A stretch of 64,000 nucleotides of DNA from Membranipora membranacea (lineage: Eukaryota; Bryozoa; Gymnolaemata; Cheilostomatida; Membraniporidae): positions 38,812,001-38,876,000 of the forward strand of contig OU612065.1 in the NCBI GenBank assembly GCA_914767715.1, written 5' to 3'. Position 1 is the stretch's first letter. Every line of letters starts with the position of its first letter. Below the pieces are notes generated by a model. The model was not told where the DNA came from. It ran no database searches and saw nothing but the letters and a program-made list of their open reading frames with translations. The translations under genes and the position numbers were made by a program. Of the stretch, positions 28,784 to 39,839 are shown piece after piece.

Positions 28784-28892
28784 GCATAGGCAACTGGAGT
28801 TACAAGCATGCATAATTTGCCCATGTCCAGTATCAACCACCCATACTGGACATGGGCAAATTATGCATGCTTGTAACTCCAGATGCCTATGC
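28784..28892. mobile_element. hairpin element B, 50-bp arms
   Basis: The arms begin GCATAGGCAACTGGAGTTAC and are mirrored with one mismatch. The loop is about 9 bases around CAACCACCC. It lies 37 bases from hairpin element A but shares no sequence with it. Confidence 0.9.
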
Positions 28893-29905
28893 TTATAAGG
28901 CTTATGTGGCCCAACAAAATACTCATACATACTGCAGCAGAAGGCAAAGTTGTTGGGAGTCCTAATATACAGTTTGTGTTATCCAGCTGCCTATGACATC
29001 AAGCTCTCAACTGACTAGAAATTGAACATATTTGTGGTAAGGGCAATCATTCTAACACATTTATGGTAATACTATGAATATGATCTCAACATTTGTGAAT
29101 GTTTTTTTCTTCACCATTTATTTAATTTACCTTGTAGACTTTTACAAGTAGAGCTGACCGGAAACGATAAAACTTTGATGTAAAACTCGTCTAAATAAGC
29201 AATACATCTCATTGGTTCAGCGAGTCAGCTTCTTGCTTTTACATAGTACTTCCGGATATTTTTAGTTTTTTTTTTTATTATTCATCAAACAAAGTCGTCA
29301 GCAGTGAGTCAGAGCATTCTCCCTGATCAGAGCAGGAGTTGGTAAGAATTCCCCAAGCATAACTACTTTGCTAATTTCAATGGCATGCATAATCATTTAA
29401 ATATTCAAATGTATTGAAACATTTTGGGCCAACATTTTACAACAAATATTATTCAATTTATATTATTATTTATTATGGTAGAAAATTCTAATTTTCTCGA
29501 TGATCCTTCAAGTCATTCATTAGTTCAAATCACAGGCAGTGGTTGAGTGCCCACGTTATCAAAGGCTCTACAACTGGGGAACTCAACCACTAGACTTGCA
29601 CCAACTATGGAGAAGGTCTGTGCACCAATACTATTTAAATAAAGAGTATGTATTTGATGCCATCATAGTAATATTTATGTTCTCAGATGTAACACTACAG
29701 TATTGCTCCTCTTAAAGGGGGTCATATATATTTAAACATAGGTCACATCATCACCCAGTTACTCCATTGTCTCATGTCTCCATTTGAATATTATATTTGT
29801 CTTTCAGGTCTACTGCATTGCTGCCTTAGAGATCTAAATGTAGTACATGCAGGAGAAAAAGCAATTAACCAACAGTAACTAAACGTCAGAAATAGTATAG
29901 CAACG

Positions 29906-32900
29906 ATGGGTTACATTTCATTACTGCTGATAGTCTCAATGATTACACAAAGTTCTCTTAGTATTGATTTGGGAGACGATGGGTCAACACATGTGAAAAC
30001 TGCTGACAATCAATTTTGTGATAAAGATTCTTGTGGGGAAGAGTTTGAAGACCCATTTGCTGAGAATATTCCTCCTGTAAAATATGAGTAAGTATCTGGT
30101 GTACATTATGTTGTAGATTAGATATTGACATTGTAGAAACATCAGAAATGTCTTGAATATACATGTAGTCTTACCACACACACGCAATGAAACCCAACCT
30201 GACAATGTATTGTCTATTTTTTTTATCAAAAAGTATTTATCTTGAATGAGGCGTCATTTAATGTGTTTCATGTTGCTAATACTCGTTTGCAGGAATCTCC
30301 TTTATCCAGACTGGGTTCATGTTGCTATCGTTGCATGTGGTGACCGGCAGCCTGAGACGGCTGTTGCTGTTAAGACGATACTCCTGACAGCCACTGATAG
30401 TGTGTTTATCCACATATTCACAGAAGATGACCTGCGCTCAAATTTCCAAAATGAGGTGAGATATATTACCGATCTCGTGGTCTACAATTCTTTTGACTGG
30501 TTGAGATCATGTGTTTTGGATGGTCATTTGTGTAATGTTACATATATGCATGTGCAAAACATCATGCATATAGTATTTGTGAAATAGCATGACACTATAT
30601 CGCCTTCCAGGCGCATAAATTAGCAGAACTCTCCCGGTTCGGTAATTCCTTATTCACTTATTTCAATGTTGTGTTTTTTTTTAGTTTGAGAGTTGGCCTG
30701 ATGAGATAAAAAAGAAGTTCCAGTACAGATTATACCCCATCACTTTCCCTCCATCTCAGTTTGACGAATGGAAAAAGTTGTTCAAAACCTGCGCTACTCA
30801 GCGCTTGTTCATTCCAGTAAGAACATTAATGTTATGTAAGACAGGCTTACTCAAAGCATGGCCTAATACAACTTGTAATTACACTAACAAGTCACACTAA
30901 AAATGTCGTAAAATTATTCAGTATATCTTCAAAAACTACTCAATGGTTAATTCCCACAATATACAAAGCAATATATATACATACATTGGATACTATGTTA
31001 ATAAGTTTATAAACCAACATCACCCTTGCAGTGTGTGCAGCATAACACATATGTGCTTCAGAGATACTTTAAATAATGGCCAGGTTATTTCTGTCCATGT
31101 AGATGGTTTTGAGGACTGTAGATTCTCTGCTGTATATAGACACAGACATATTAATCATGAGACCAGTGCAGGATGTCTGGGCCCATTTCTCCAAATTTAA
31201 CTCCACCCAGCTGGCTGCTGTAGCCCCAGAGCACGAGTCTCGCAGTGCGGGCTGGTACAACAGATTTGCCAGACATCCCTACTACGGGGAACTTGGTATG
31301 TTATCATCTTTATATCTGATTGTGACATAAGGTTGCAGGTAGGTATATATTGTGTAGATAATTACATTCATAATCTATGTGTTCACCTTCTGCTAAATGG
31401 TCTTCTGCCGCACCGGCAACGTTGAGGTAGTTGATGGTTATGGAATATTTTTTCTACTGGTACATTCTATGCACATTTTAGGTTCTGATCACAGGTAATA
31501 GAGTTATTTTACATTCTATGTCTCCATGTACTCCATGTGACACCAAGTGTGACTCCATTCTCCCTGGTGTAATAAGTAAGCAAATACTATTTCTATTTAT
31601 AAGTTTGTAGTTCTGATACAATGATAGCTTCAATGCTTGTAATTATTCTTTGTTTCTTTAGGAATCAACTCTGGTGTGATGTTGATGAACCTTACTAGAA
31701 TACGTGCCTTCACTTGGCTGGATCATATGAATGACTATTACCAGACATACAAATATAATATAACATGGGGAGACCAAGATTTACTTAATGTACTCTTCCA
31801 TTATTACCCAGGTGAGCTGACGCAGCATTCAGAAAATAATTCTCATTTTTCACCGCAAATTTTTCAACGACAGAAAAGTCTCTGCGTATCCATTGAACAT
31901 GTATATGACTTCAGATAACAATACGCAATGTGCAGAATGGATAATCAGAGAATACGTTTGTTCTAATCTGATGATTAATTTTACGCAATGAGTTGTAAAT
32001 TGTCTAATTGTGCCAGAAATTAGTTTAATCAGGTCTCGCTCTTTGCTCTGAGCTAGCGATTTTTCCGGATCGATAAGATTAATGAACATGATAAAGCTCT
32101 GATGTTATGGTGTTATATCAACACTGGACTGATAGCGCTCTTTCTTGTCCTTGACTTTCTTGCCATAATCCTACGCTATTTATTAGTTCTGTAATTTGCA
32201 TTGTATTTGTGGAATGATGATTCCACATTTACCTTTTAGTAACTCATCAGCGGCATTTTTGTCATTTTTCAACCTCTTAAAGTTGATATGAAAACAGGAA
32301 GTAAAAGAAGATTGTTTTCCATGGCGTAGCATGAAACAACGAATTTGAATTGGTTGAAATTATTTGCAGGCTGATTATTTTACCTTTCCATGACAGTTAA
32401 TACTATAATAAATCACCCACCAGGTACTACTACCAGCCCCCCCCCCCCCCCCATACACATTGAGCCATCTTGTCTTGGAGAAGAGGCTGACCGATGTTAA
32501 CCAAACTAGCTTGGGTCAATGTCCCTGAGACTTAAAGCATTCAAGTCATATTAGTTAGCTTCATTAGACTCAATAATGATACTACATATTTATTATTGTT
32601 CTATCTAAGAGTATCATATATGAATGTGTGTAAAAGTGTCAACCTGAAATTTACTATAGGATATACTAAATGGTTATATTATTATGTTATTATATTATTA
32701 TATTTTATATATATCTGTTATGTAGAGTTTGTGTACATATATGAGTGTGATTGGAATTACCGACCCGATCACTGCATGTATATGAGCAGCTGTAAAATAG
32801 CAGAGACAAACGGTATAAGTGTTCTACATGGTAACCGAGGCAGTCTGCATAACGATAAGCAGCCAGCATTCAAGGCTATCTATGACTCTATTGTTCAGGT

Positions 32901-33167
32901 ATGTCAGTATATTTCAGAATATTATCTCCTATCACTCCCTTGACATCGGTGTGAATAGCTGGGCCTTTCCAGCTAAACGGTTGCCAAGTTGCCAGACTGT
33001 TAGTACAACATACATTAATTTTCTCTATTTAGTATAAATTTGATGGGATGGAGAAGTTGCTGTCATCGATGCACAGAAAACTTGATCAGCTTGTTTATGA
33101 AGATGGACGCTGCCAGGCTGTCAAAGGCTTGTTCGTGAAACAGTTTAGGAAGTATGTGAGGCCCTGA
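29906..33167 (+). CDS. GXYLT: glucoside xylosyltransferase (GXYLT1/2-like)
   Basis: Complete gene, 7 exons, 375 aa. Exons: 29906-30087, 30293-30455, 30685-30816, 31103-31295, 31662-31811, 32726-32898, 33033-33167, all in phase. The enzyme (GT8 family) adds alpha-1,3-xylose from UDP-xylose to O-glucose on EGF repeats such as those of Notch, in the secretory pathway. A hydrophobic N-terminus (residues 1-19) can be a signal or anchor. Family motifs: [28 protein letters not shown], the metal-binding DTD at residues 172-174 (LLYIDTDIL), [68 protein letters not shown]. An N-glycosylation site NST is conserved. The last exon, ending RKYVRP, has two dead copies downstream (36392 and 41957). Confidence 0.97.
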
Positions 33168-33663
33168 TCTGACCCAAAACGTGAGACAGCAGCTCATCAT
33201 TCAGTCAAATTCTTACAGGTTGTGTTGCCATAGTTTCTTTATTCTGTTGATATTATTTTAAGTTATTTTCTACTGATTTGTATTTTCAACTCATGAGTCA
33301 AGGCAAATTGAAAATCTCCACAATATTAATTTTACATTTTTCTCATCCTGATCTCACAACATTGAATAAGTATGAATTCAGTATACGTTATTTGCTATCT
33401 TTATTGACATTCAATTAATACAATAATGGAAGGTGGAAGAAATATCAAGTCTTATAACTGTGACATATAAATGGCTGTAATAACATTCAAAGAAAAAAGA
33501 TGGAAATGTGTATAGAAATTATAAATTAATATAAACAACCCAAAAAATTTATCCGAAATGAGTGGAGACAGTAAATTTTCTCGCAACGTTGAGCAGCAAA
33601 TCTCGACAACATTTTTTGTTCGTTGTTATGTGATATATTTTTTGTACAAATACTTAGATACAC
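33168..33663. other. GXYLT 3' UTR / GPCR1 3' flank
   Basis: Convergent interval of about 0.5 kb. From about 33368 it matches the 3' flank of GPCR2 (from about 38437). TTTATT at 33400-33405 could be a minus-strand poly(A) signal for GPCR1. No clear AATAAA for GXYLT was found. Confidence 0.5.
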
Positions 33664-34755
33664 TTAGTTGGCTGACACAACTGTTGAGTTGAGTGTAGCG
33701 GATGTGTCCATTCCAACTCTAATTCTTAGCCCTGGGGAGACCCTCTCTCCTCTTTTGAATAACCCTCTCATCGTTTTCAGGTAAACATTAACCTTCTGTC
33801 GATAATGTTTGTTCATGATGCCGTATACAATAACATTCAAAACAGCATAGCTCTCAAAAACAGTCCTCGCTGCTGATCTTAATTGACTATCAGAAGCTAA
33901 TTTTGAGGTAAAATATAAAAACTCTGTGATCATTGGAGGAATTAAACAGCAGAAGAAGACTAATATTGTCACAAGTACCAGATATGTAGCTTTTAGGACG
34001 GAGTCGTCAGGCCTTGTCGTGTTGTACTGTCTCTTACGTATGTAGTAGAACTCTTTCAGAACGAGGATAGTACACGCTATGATCACTAATGATGCGACAG
34101 AGACGTTTGAGAAAAGAAGCCCCCATCTGATGAAAACAATTCTCTTGGCTGTTGCGACAGGCAACTCGGAGAAAAACCAGCAGCGATCAGATGCTAGTCT
34201 CAGCGTCCCAATAATCAGTAAAGAGACCAGTATCCATAGACTCAGATATAGAGTTACGTGTCGGAGGTAATGATTGTTCTGATATCTAAATGGTCGACAA
34301 ATAGCCACAAAACGGTCATAACAAGCTGAGGCTAGGATGCAATATCTGGCGGATGCCATGATAAATGCATATTGTTGAATCATCAATATGATGCACACAT
34401 TTGATGTTGGGCAGAAGAAATGCAATGAACTGCCAAAGCTGATAAAAATATCATTCAAGGTCATGAAAATAATAATTATCAGAGGCGTAGACCTTTCTCT
34501 ATTCTTTAACTGGTGCAGAATCACTAAGTGGACTGCGTTAACAATAATCATGATGAGCCGGTATATACCATTGGTCAAGTCTCTTTTGCATTCTATATCA
34601 GTATCGGCTGAAGGGGTGATCGTGGTGTTGCTTGGCTTCCAAGTCGAAATGTTTTTCCAGACACTGAAATTATCCGCCAAAGAAGCCATTGCTATTTCTT
34701 GATCGAAAGTGCTTTCTGCCTGCTTGGTAATGGTTGCCCAAATCACTATCAGCAA
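33664..34755 (-). CDS. rhodopsin-like GPCR, copy 1 (GPCR1)
   Basis: Intact single-exon gene, 363 aa. Seven hydrophobic segments: TM1 about 63-83 with the conserved Asn (IIVNAVHL), TM2 about 91-112 with LND at 100-102 (Asp 2.50), TM3 ending in DRF at 147-149 (variant of DRY) followed by VAICRPFRY, TM4 with Trp (LSLWILVSLL), TM5, TM6 with CCLIPP, and TM7 with NVIVYGI in place of NPxxY. Several N-glycosylation sites (NFS, NIS, NTT) lie in the N-terminal 60 residues. The tail is basic and then Ser/Thr-rich. Class A architecture is clear; ligand unknown. The start may be the first Met or Met23 (34689). It lies tail-to-tail with GXYLT and belongs to a duplication array. Confidence 0.93.
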   Translation of the reverse strand: MLIVIWATITKQAESTFDQEIAMASLADNFSVWKNISTWKPSNTTITPSADTDIECKRDLTNGIYRLIMIIVNAVHLVILHQLKNRERSTPLIIIIFMTLNDIFISFGSSLHFFCPTSNVCIILMIQQYAFIMASARYCILASACYDRFVAICRPFRYQNNHYLRHVTLYLSLWILVSLLIIGTLRLASDRCWFFSELPVATAKRIVFIRWGLLFSNVSVASLVIIACTILVLKEFYYIRKRQYNTTRPDDSVLKATYLVLVTILVFFCCLIPPMITEFLYFTSKLASDSQLRSAARTVFESYAVLNVIVYGIMNKHYRQKVNVYLKTMRGLFKRGERVSPGLRIRVGMDTSATLNSTVVSAN

Positions 34756-36391
34756 TTTTTATACTGACTTGCAGATTTAACAATAGGGTTCCTGATATTG
34801 ATTGATTGTAAACTTGATCAGCTAATGGCATGGCAAAGCTCTTTTAAAAACACAACCATACCATTACCAAATTAAGCATCATGACTTTTCCTAATGACAA
34901 ACCATTGAGATAGCTGTATCATGTATGTATGTATGTATGTACCTTCATTGATTCACGTGTGAATAATAAAAACTTTACATCCGTACTGTCTAAAAACTGT
35001 GAAAAATATGAGCTCTTATCAAATAAAACAAAAAGTAATAAAAAACTGTTAAAAATAAAATGACTTGATTGACTAGAAAAAGATATCGTTTAGCACTTTA
35101 GCAGCAACATTTCGGAAACAAAGCTTGCGTAAGTTGGTCCTGTGCTTGAGTGTTCGGTACCTTCCTGACGAATATGGCTGACCGCAGCCTCTTGCAATAC
35201 TTTATTCGAAACACAAGAACTCAAATATTAGAAAGTTGAGTTGTTTAAGTGTTATCTCTGATTTTGCTCACTGTAATAAGTGACTAATGGATTATTTGGT
35301 AAATTTACAAAAAAACCAATTACTCTCGCTGCCATTATTTTATGCAGACTTTGCCAAGCTAAATAGTACTCTCAATATTGAACTGAACTCAACAATTTAC
35401 ATCCGACTGACTTGGCAGTTAGCCAGAATACCAAGATTGCTGGAGAACTGAGTAGTATAACCAAGGAGTTCTCTGTAACTCCCTGGTATAACATAGTATA
35501 AAGGAATAAGTGGAGGGGGGGGGGAGTGGTTGAAAAATAGCTCACCTATATCAGCGTGGAAGATGCAAAAATTACTCGTCTGAGATTTTTGGAGCATAAC
35601 GTTTTAAAATCTTATGGCAATAGCACAAAAAATTAATAAAAATTATCTGAGACACAGAATGCCTCACCACATCATTACCCTCAGGGTAGTCTGAGCCCCT
35701 CAGACTTTTGCCCCTCAGGGTGTGGTGAGTATGATTTGGTTATTATATTTATATCTTGTACATGCACTAGAAAAGTGGAAAGTCATTGCGTAGGATTGCA
35801 GGAGGGGAGGGGGACACTAAATCAATCATTTGCCTTTGGTTGTGTCCGCTACCAGCTGACAATATTATATATGGTTTCGATAAGCTATTTGGCCACCATT
35901 TTGTGGGGCCTGTGTAGCTAAATGGTGGTTAAACCTGTGCCAACTGTATTGATAGGTTTCAATTTGCCAAGTTTTGATTGTCTTGCTGAGGCTAACTAAA
36001 CGATTGGCAAAATCTTAAATATCCTGAGAACCCATGATAAGATAAAGGGCTTGATTGACGGTTCCACAGGTTTCTACACATAATATTGTGATTTCATAAT
36101 ACTTTGGTTAAAAATAAGGCTGCTTCAAACAGACAAAATAAAACACCTACACATTGTTGTGTTATTTTCATTAATCTTTCCTCTATTTTGTGGGAGGCTT
36201 GAGTTACTTTGGGTACCAGAGGCCAGTGGTCCTTTGCCAGCAACTTCTCTAACACATGATAATGGAGAAATTTCAGAGGCAGTACTTCCTACTCTTGAGT
36301 GTATTTGATTCTGAATGCAATTTGGTACTTTCACTTTTTTATCCTGTATGTTATGTTACAAATTTTATTTTTCTCTGTTCAATCTATTTAG
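34756..36391. other. unit A intergenic segment
   Basis: Upstream flank of GPCR1 and spacer to the first dead GXYLT exon. It is closely repeated at 39840-41956 (unit B) and, more decayed, at 42874-43130 plus 44780-45290 (unit C). It contains a short TATG run (34922-34943), G tracts near 35515 and the inverted pair ACCAAGGAGTT..AACTCCCTGGT (35460-35487). The GPCR1 promoter must be near 34756-35000. No gene is seen. Confidence 0.7.
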
Positions 36392-36526
36392 TAAAAATTT
36401 GATGGGATGAGGAAATTGCTGTCTTCAATCTACAGAAAACTTGATCAGCTTGTATATGAAGATGGACGCTGCCAAGCTGTCAAAAGTTTGTTTGTCAAAC
36501 AGTTCCGGAAGTATGTGAGGCCCTGA
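36392..36526 (+). pseudogene. dead copy 1 of the last GXYLT exon
   Basis: The same length (135 bases) as the true exon at 33033-33167, with an intact acceptor (CTATTTAG) and stop. The first codon is TAA instead of TAT, so splicing in the normal phase would terminate at once. The rest stays open and similar ([19 protein letters not shown]). No other GXYLT exon is duplicated with it. Confidence 0.9.
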
Positions 36527-38756
36527 CGCAAAACATGCTGTAGCAGCTTATATATATACTTTTATTGTCAATCTACAATCATCTTTTTGAATGTATTTCA
36601 TGCAGTGACAGAACAATTGATTGAAAAATAAGGAAAAGCAGGGAGGCAAAGAAAAAAATTCGCTAGATATAGAAATTAACAAGTTTTGAAATGTTTTGAT
36701 ATTAGTTGTTTAAAATGACTAAGTTTGGTTGATGAGCGTATTGTATTGGTGTCACAAACCCATCTTTACAATTTTGTGGTGACTGAGTTTTATGGTACAT
36801 TGAGTCATACACATACATACTGTGAATATTTATATTTTGATAAACCATATTTTGTGACCTTTGCTGTAGCGTTATGTGACTGGATCTGGTTGGACGATTT
36901 TGTGTGATATCTTGAGATAGCAAAAAAAGATTCTAAGCCGTCCGACGGGGGGGGGGGGGGGGAAGTCTAGGGGGCTCAGACTAGTACAGTGAGGTTGTAC
37001 TATTGTGTGAATAAAAGATAGTAAGATATTATGTAAAGTGTTGATTGGTATTAGGAAGCCGGATAAATAACTACACGTTTGTGACAATTGGTATAGAGTT
37101 AAAAGTTGTAGTAATTTTTTGTCTTAATTGATTGCTGTGATATTGTACCAGATGCTTGTCTCAAAATTTTTTTAGAGTTAGATGAAAATAAATCCTTCAA
37201 GATGGAAATCCGGTGCCATCAAATACAAAACTTTGAAGCCAAAAATACATGTGAAATGACCAGCAATGTGAGGAAAAGGAATCGGCCCGAGAGATGTATG
37301 TAAATATCTTGTATGAGTATGAATTAGATGATATAGAATATGGTTGACATTTGCTATTATGGGGAAAGCCCTCGTTTGGAGCAAGTATATTCTTTCAAGA
37401 ATATTGTGGTGATAGGTTACCATATTATATGCGTACATGCCATTTATCATTTTTTTTCTTGAAGATGATTATGATGCCAATAAAAGTATTGAGAAGAAAT
37501 CATGTGACAAAAGACACACTGGAAATAATAATAACGAGATTATTTACCGTCTAGGAATGCCCTGCATCTTTGGAATAATGCCAAACTCTAGTTAATCTTG
37601 GTGCAAATCTGGTCTACATGATCATCCCGTGTTAGCAAGTTGTTCAAAGCACAATGAAAAAATTTGATATTCACATTTCAATCAAGTTTATTGCTGTTGA
37701 GTTTTAGATCTCATTCTAGTGATGTGGCTCTGTGAGAGGGTTGTATTGTACAAGCATAAAGTGAGATTGTTTTATGTTCCTATTTTATTTTTCCTAGACC
37801 TAGACCAACTTTCTATCAAGTGAAGATAAGTATTTCATAAATCATTAAGTGTATCAAAGTATATCAGGTTTTGACATGCAAACTGCAATATTGGCGTAAG
37901 CAAATACCTTGGAATGTAATGTGTATGACAAAAGATTGTCGGCATATATGAGGAATAAACTTGGTGACAGAATTGAGTTGCAATAATTGAAGCTCTGATC
38001 TTTAGCGTAAATTATTACAATTTAGTTGTGTTGCCATATTTGCTTTATTCTGTTGATATTACTTTTAGTTTTACTGTACTGACTGCTATATTTTGAGCTC
38101 ATCAGTCAAAGTAATGACGCTGATAGCTGAGTAGTTTGGTTAGAAATAAGGAGATAAGATGGGGGAGGGGGGTTTAAAAATATCTGATCTATATAGGGTA
38201 GAGGGGGCGAGCATTACTTATTTGAAAATTGTGCGGGATTGCAGGCGTTTCGAAGTTGGGGGAGGGGGAGACTAAATCAATCATTTGTCAATGGTAGTGT
38301 TCGCTGTCAGCTGACAATATTGCGGGTACAATTAGCTATTTTGCCACCTTTTTGTGGGGCCTGTCTAGCCTAATCTAAATGGTGGCTACACCTCAGCCTA
38401 CTGCATTGATACATTTCAATTTGCCAAGTTTTGACTGTGAATAAATACAGATTCAGTAAATATTATTTGTTATCTTTCTTTATTAATACAATATGGATGG
38501 TGGAAGAAACATCAAGTCTTACATCTGCAAAAAAACGCAAATGGCTTGTGTGACATAAAAATGGCTGTAATAAGTATATACATAGCCAACAAAAATGTTC
38601 AAAGAAAATAGATGGAAATGTGTATGGAAATTAAAAATTAATATAAAGAACCCAAAAAATATATCCATTATGAGTGGGGACAGTAAATTTTCTCACAATG
38701 TTGAACAACAAACCTTTGCATATTATATGTTTTTTTGTAAAATTATTTAGATACAC
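36527..38756. other. spacer between unit A and GPCR2
   Basis: 36527-36907 is repeated at 42092-42489. 36908-38030 is unique apart from a G tract (36947-36962). 38037-38110 resembles the sequence after the true GXYLT stop (33219-33300). 38150-38425 is a diverged copy of 35770-35980. 38437-38756 matches the GPCR1 3' flank. It is a mosaic of duplicated pieces; no gene is seen. Confidence 0.65.
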
Positions 38757-39839
38757 TTAGTTGACTGACATAACTGTTGAGTTGAGTGTAGCGGATGTGT
38801 CCATTCCAACTCTAATTCTTAGCCCTGGGCTGACCCTGTCCCCTCTTTTAAATAACCCTCTTATAGTAAGATAAACCTTCTGACGATATGGTTTGTTCAT
38901 GATGCCGTAAACAATAACATTCAATACAGCATAGCTCTCAAAAACCGTCTTTGCTGCTGATCTCAATTGACTATCAGAAGCTATTTTAGAGGTCTGAAAT
39001 AATAACTCTGTGACCATTGGGGGAATCAAACAGCAGAAAAAGACTAATATGGTCAAAAGTACCAGATATGTAGCCTTTAGGACGGAGTCGTCAGGCCTCG
39101 TTGTGTTGAACTGTCTCTTACGTATGAAGTAGAACTCTTTCAGAACTAGGATAGTACAAACTACGATCACTAATGATGCGACAGAGACGTTTGAGAAAAG
39201 AACCCCCGATCTGATATATACAATCTTATTGGCGGTTGTGACAGGCAGCTCGGAGAAAAACCAGCAGCGATCAGATGCTAGTCTTAGCGTCCCAATAATC
39301 AGTAAAGAGACCAGTATCCATAGACTCAGATATAGAGTTACGTGTCGGAGGTAATGATTGTTCTGATATCTAAATGGTCGACAAATAGCCACAAAACGGT
39401 CATAACAAGCTGAGGCTAGGATGCAATATCTGGCGGATGCCATGATAAATGCATATTGTTGAATCATCAATATGACGCACACATTTGATGTTGGGCAGAA
39501 GAAATGCAATGAACTGCCAAAGCTGATAAAAATATCATTCAAGGTCATGAAAATAATAATTATCAGAGGCGTAGACCTTTCTCTATTCTTTAACTGGTAC
39601 AGAATCACTAAGTGGACTGCGTTAACAATAATCATGATGAGCCGGTATATACCATTTGTCAAGTCTCTTATGCATTCTATATCAGTATCGGCTGAAGGGG
39701 TGATCGTGGTGTTGCTTGGCTTCCAAGTCGAAATGTTTTTCCAGACACTGAAATTATCCGCCAAAGAAGCCATTGCTATTTCTTGATCGAAAGTGCTTTC
39801 TGCCTGCTTGGTAATGGTTGCCCAAATCACTATCAGCAA
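38757..39839 (-). CDS. rhodopsin-like GPCR, copy 2 (GPCR2)
   Basis: Intact single-exon gene, 360 aa, paralog of GPCR1 with the same class A landmarks (LND, DRF, CLIPP, NVIVYGI). Only three residues differ over about the first 210 (K57I, H81Y, I122V). From TM5 to the tail more than twenty differ, and there is a three-residue deletion after RQKV. Class A receptor at the plasma membrane; ligand unknown. Its upstream DNA is nearly identical to that of GPCR1, so the two are probably expressed alike. The start may be the first Met or Met23. Confidence 0.93.
   Translation of the reverse strand: MLIVIWATITKQAESTFDQEIAMASLADNFSVWKNISTWKPSNTTITPSADTDIECIRDLTNGIYRLIMIIVNAVHLVILYQLKNRERSTPLIIIIFMTLNDIFISFGSSLHFFCPTSNVCVILMIQQYAFIMASARYCILASACYDRFVAICRPFRYQNNHYLRHVTLYLSLWILVSLLIIGTLRLASDRCWFFSELPVTTANKIVYIRSGVLFSNVSVASLVIVVCTILVLKEFYFIRKRQFNTTRPDDSVLKATYLVLLTILVFFCCLIPPMVTELLFQTSKIASDSQLRSAAKTVFESYAVLNVIVYGIMNKPYRQKVYLTIRGLFKRGDRVSPGLRIRVGMDTSATLNSTVMSVN

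Larger units (their letters stand above)
27885..29905. promoter_or_regulatory. divergent COPS3/GXYLT intergenic region
   Basis: About 2 kb lies between two divergent start codons. It contains two hairpin elements (28454-28747 and 28784-28892, listed separately). The part closest to GXYLT (about 29100-29900) is unique AT-rich DNA and must hold its promoter and 5' UTR. An intron may be present: the sequence TTTGTCTTTCAG at 29797-29808 looks like an acceptor in the 5' UTR. Confidence 0.45.

Noticed and set aside
28410..28789. ORFs on both strands with the same CSDESLLSHW sequence
   Set aside because: They mirror each other because the DNA is a hairpin; not genes.
34079..34702. Plus-strand ORFs opposite GPCR1 (and the equivalent opposite GPCR2)
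   Set aside because: They are antisense shadows of the well-supported minus-strand receptor genes.
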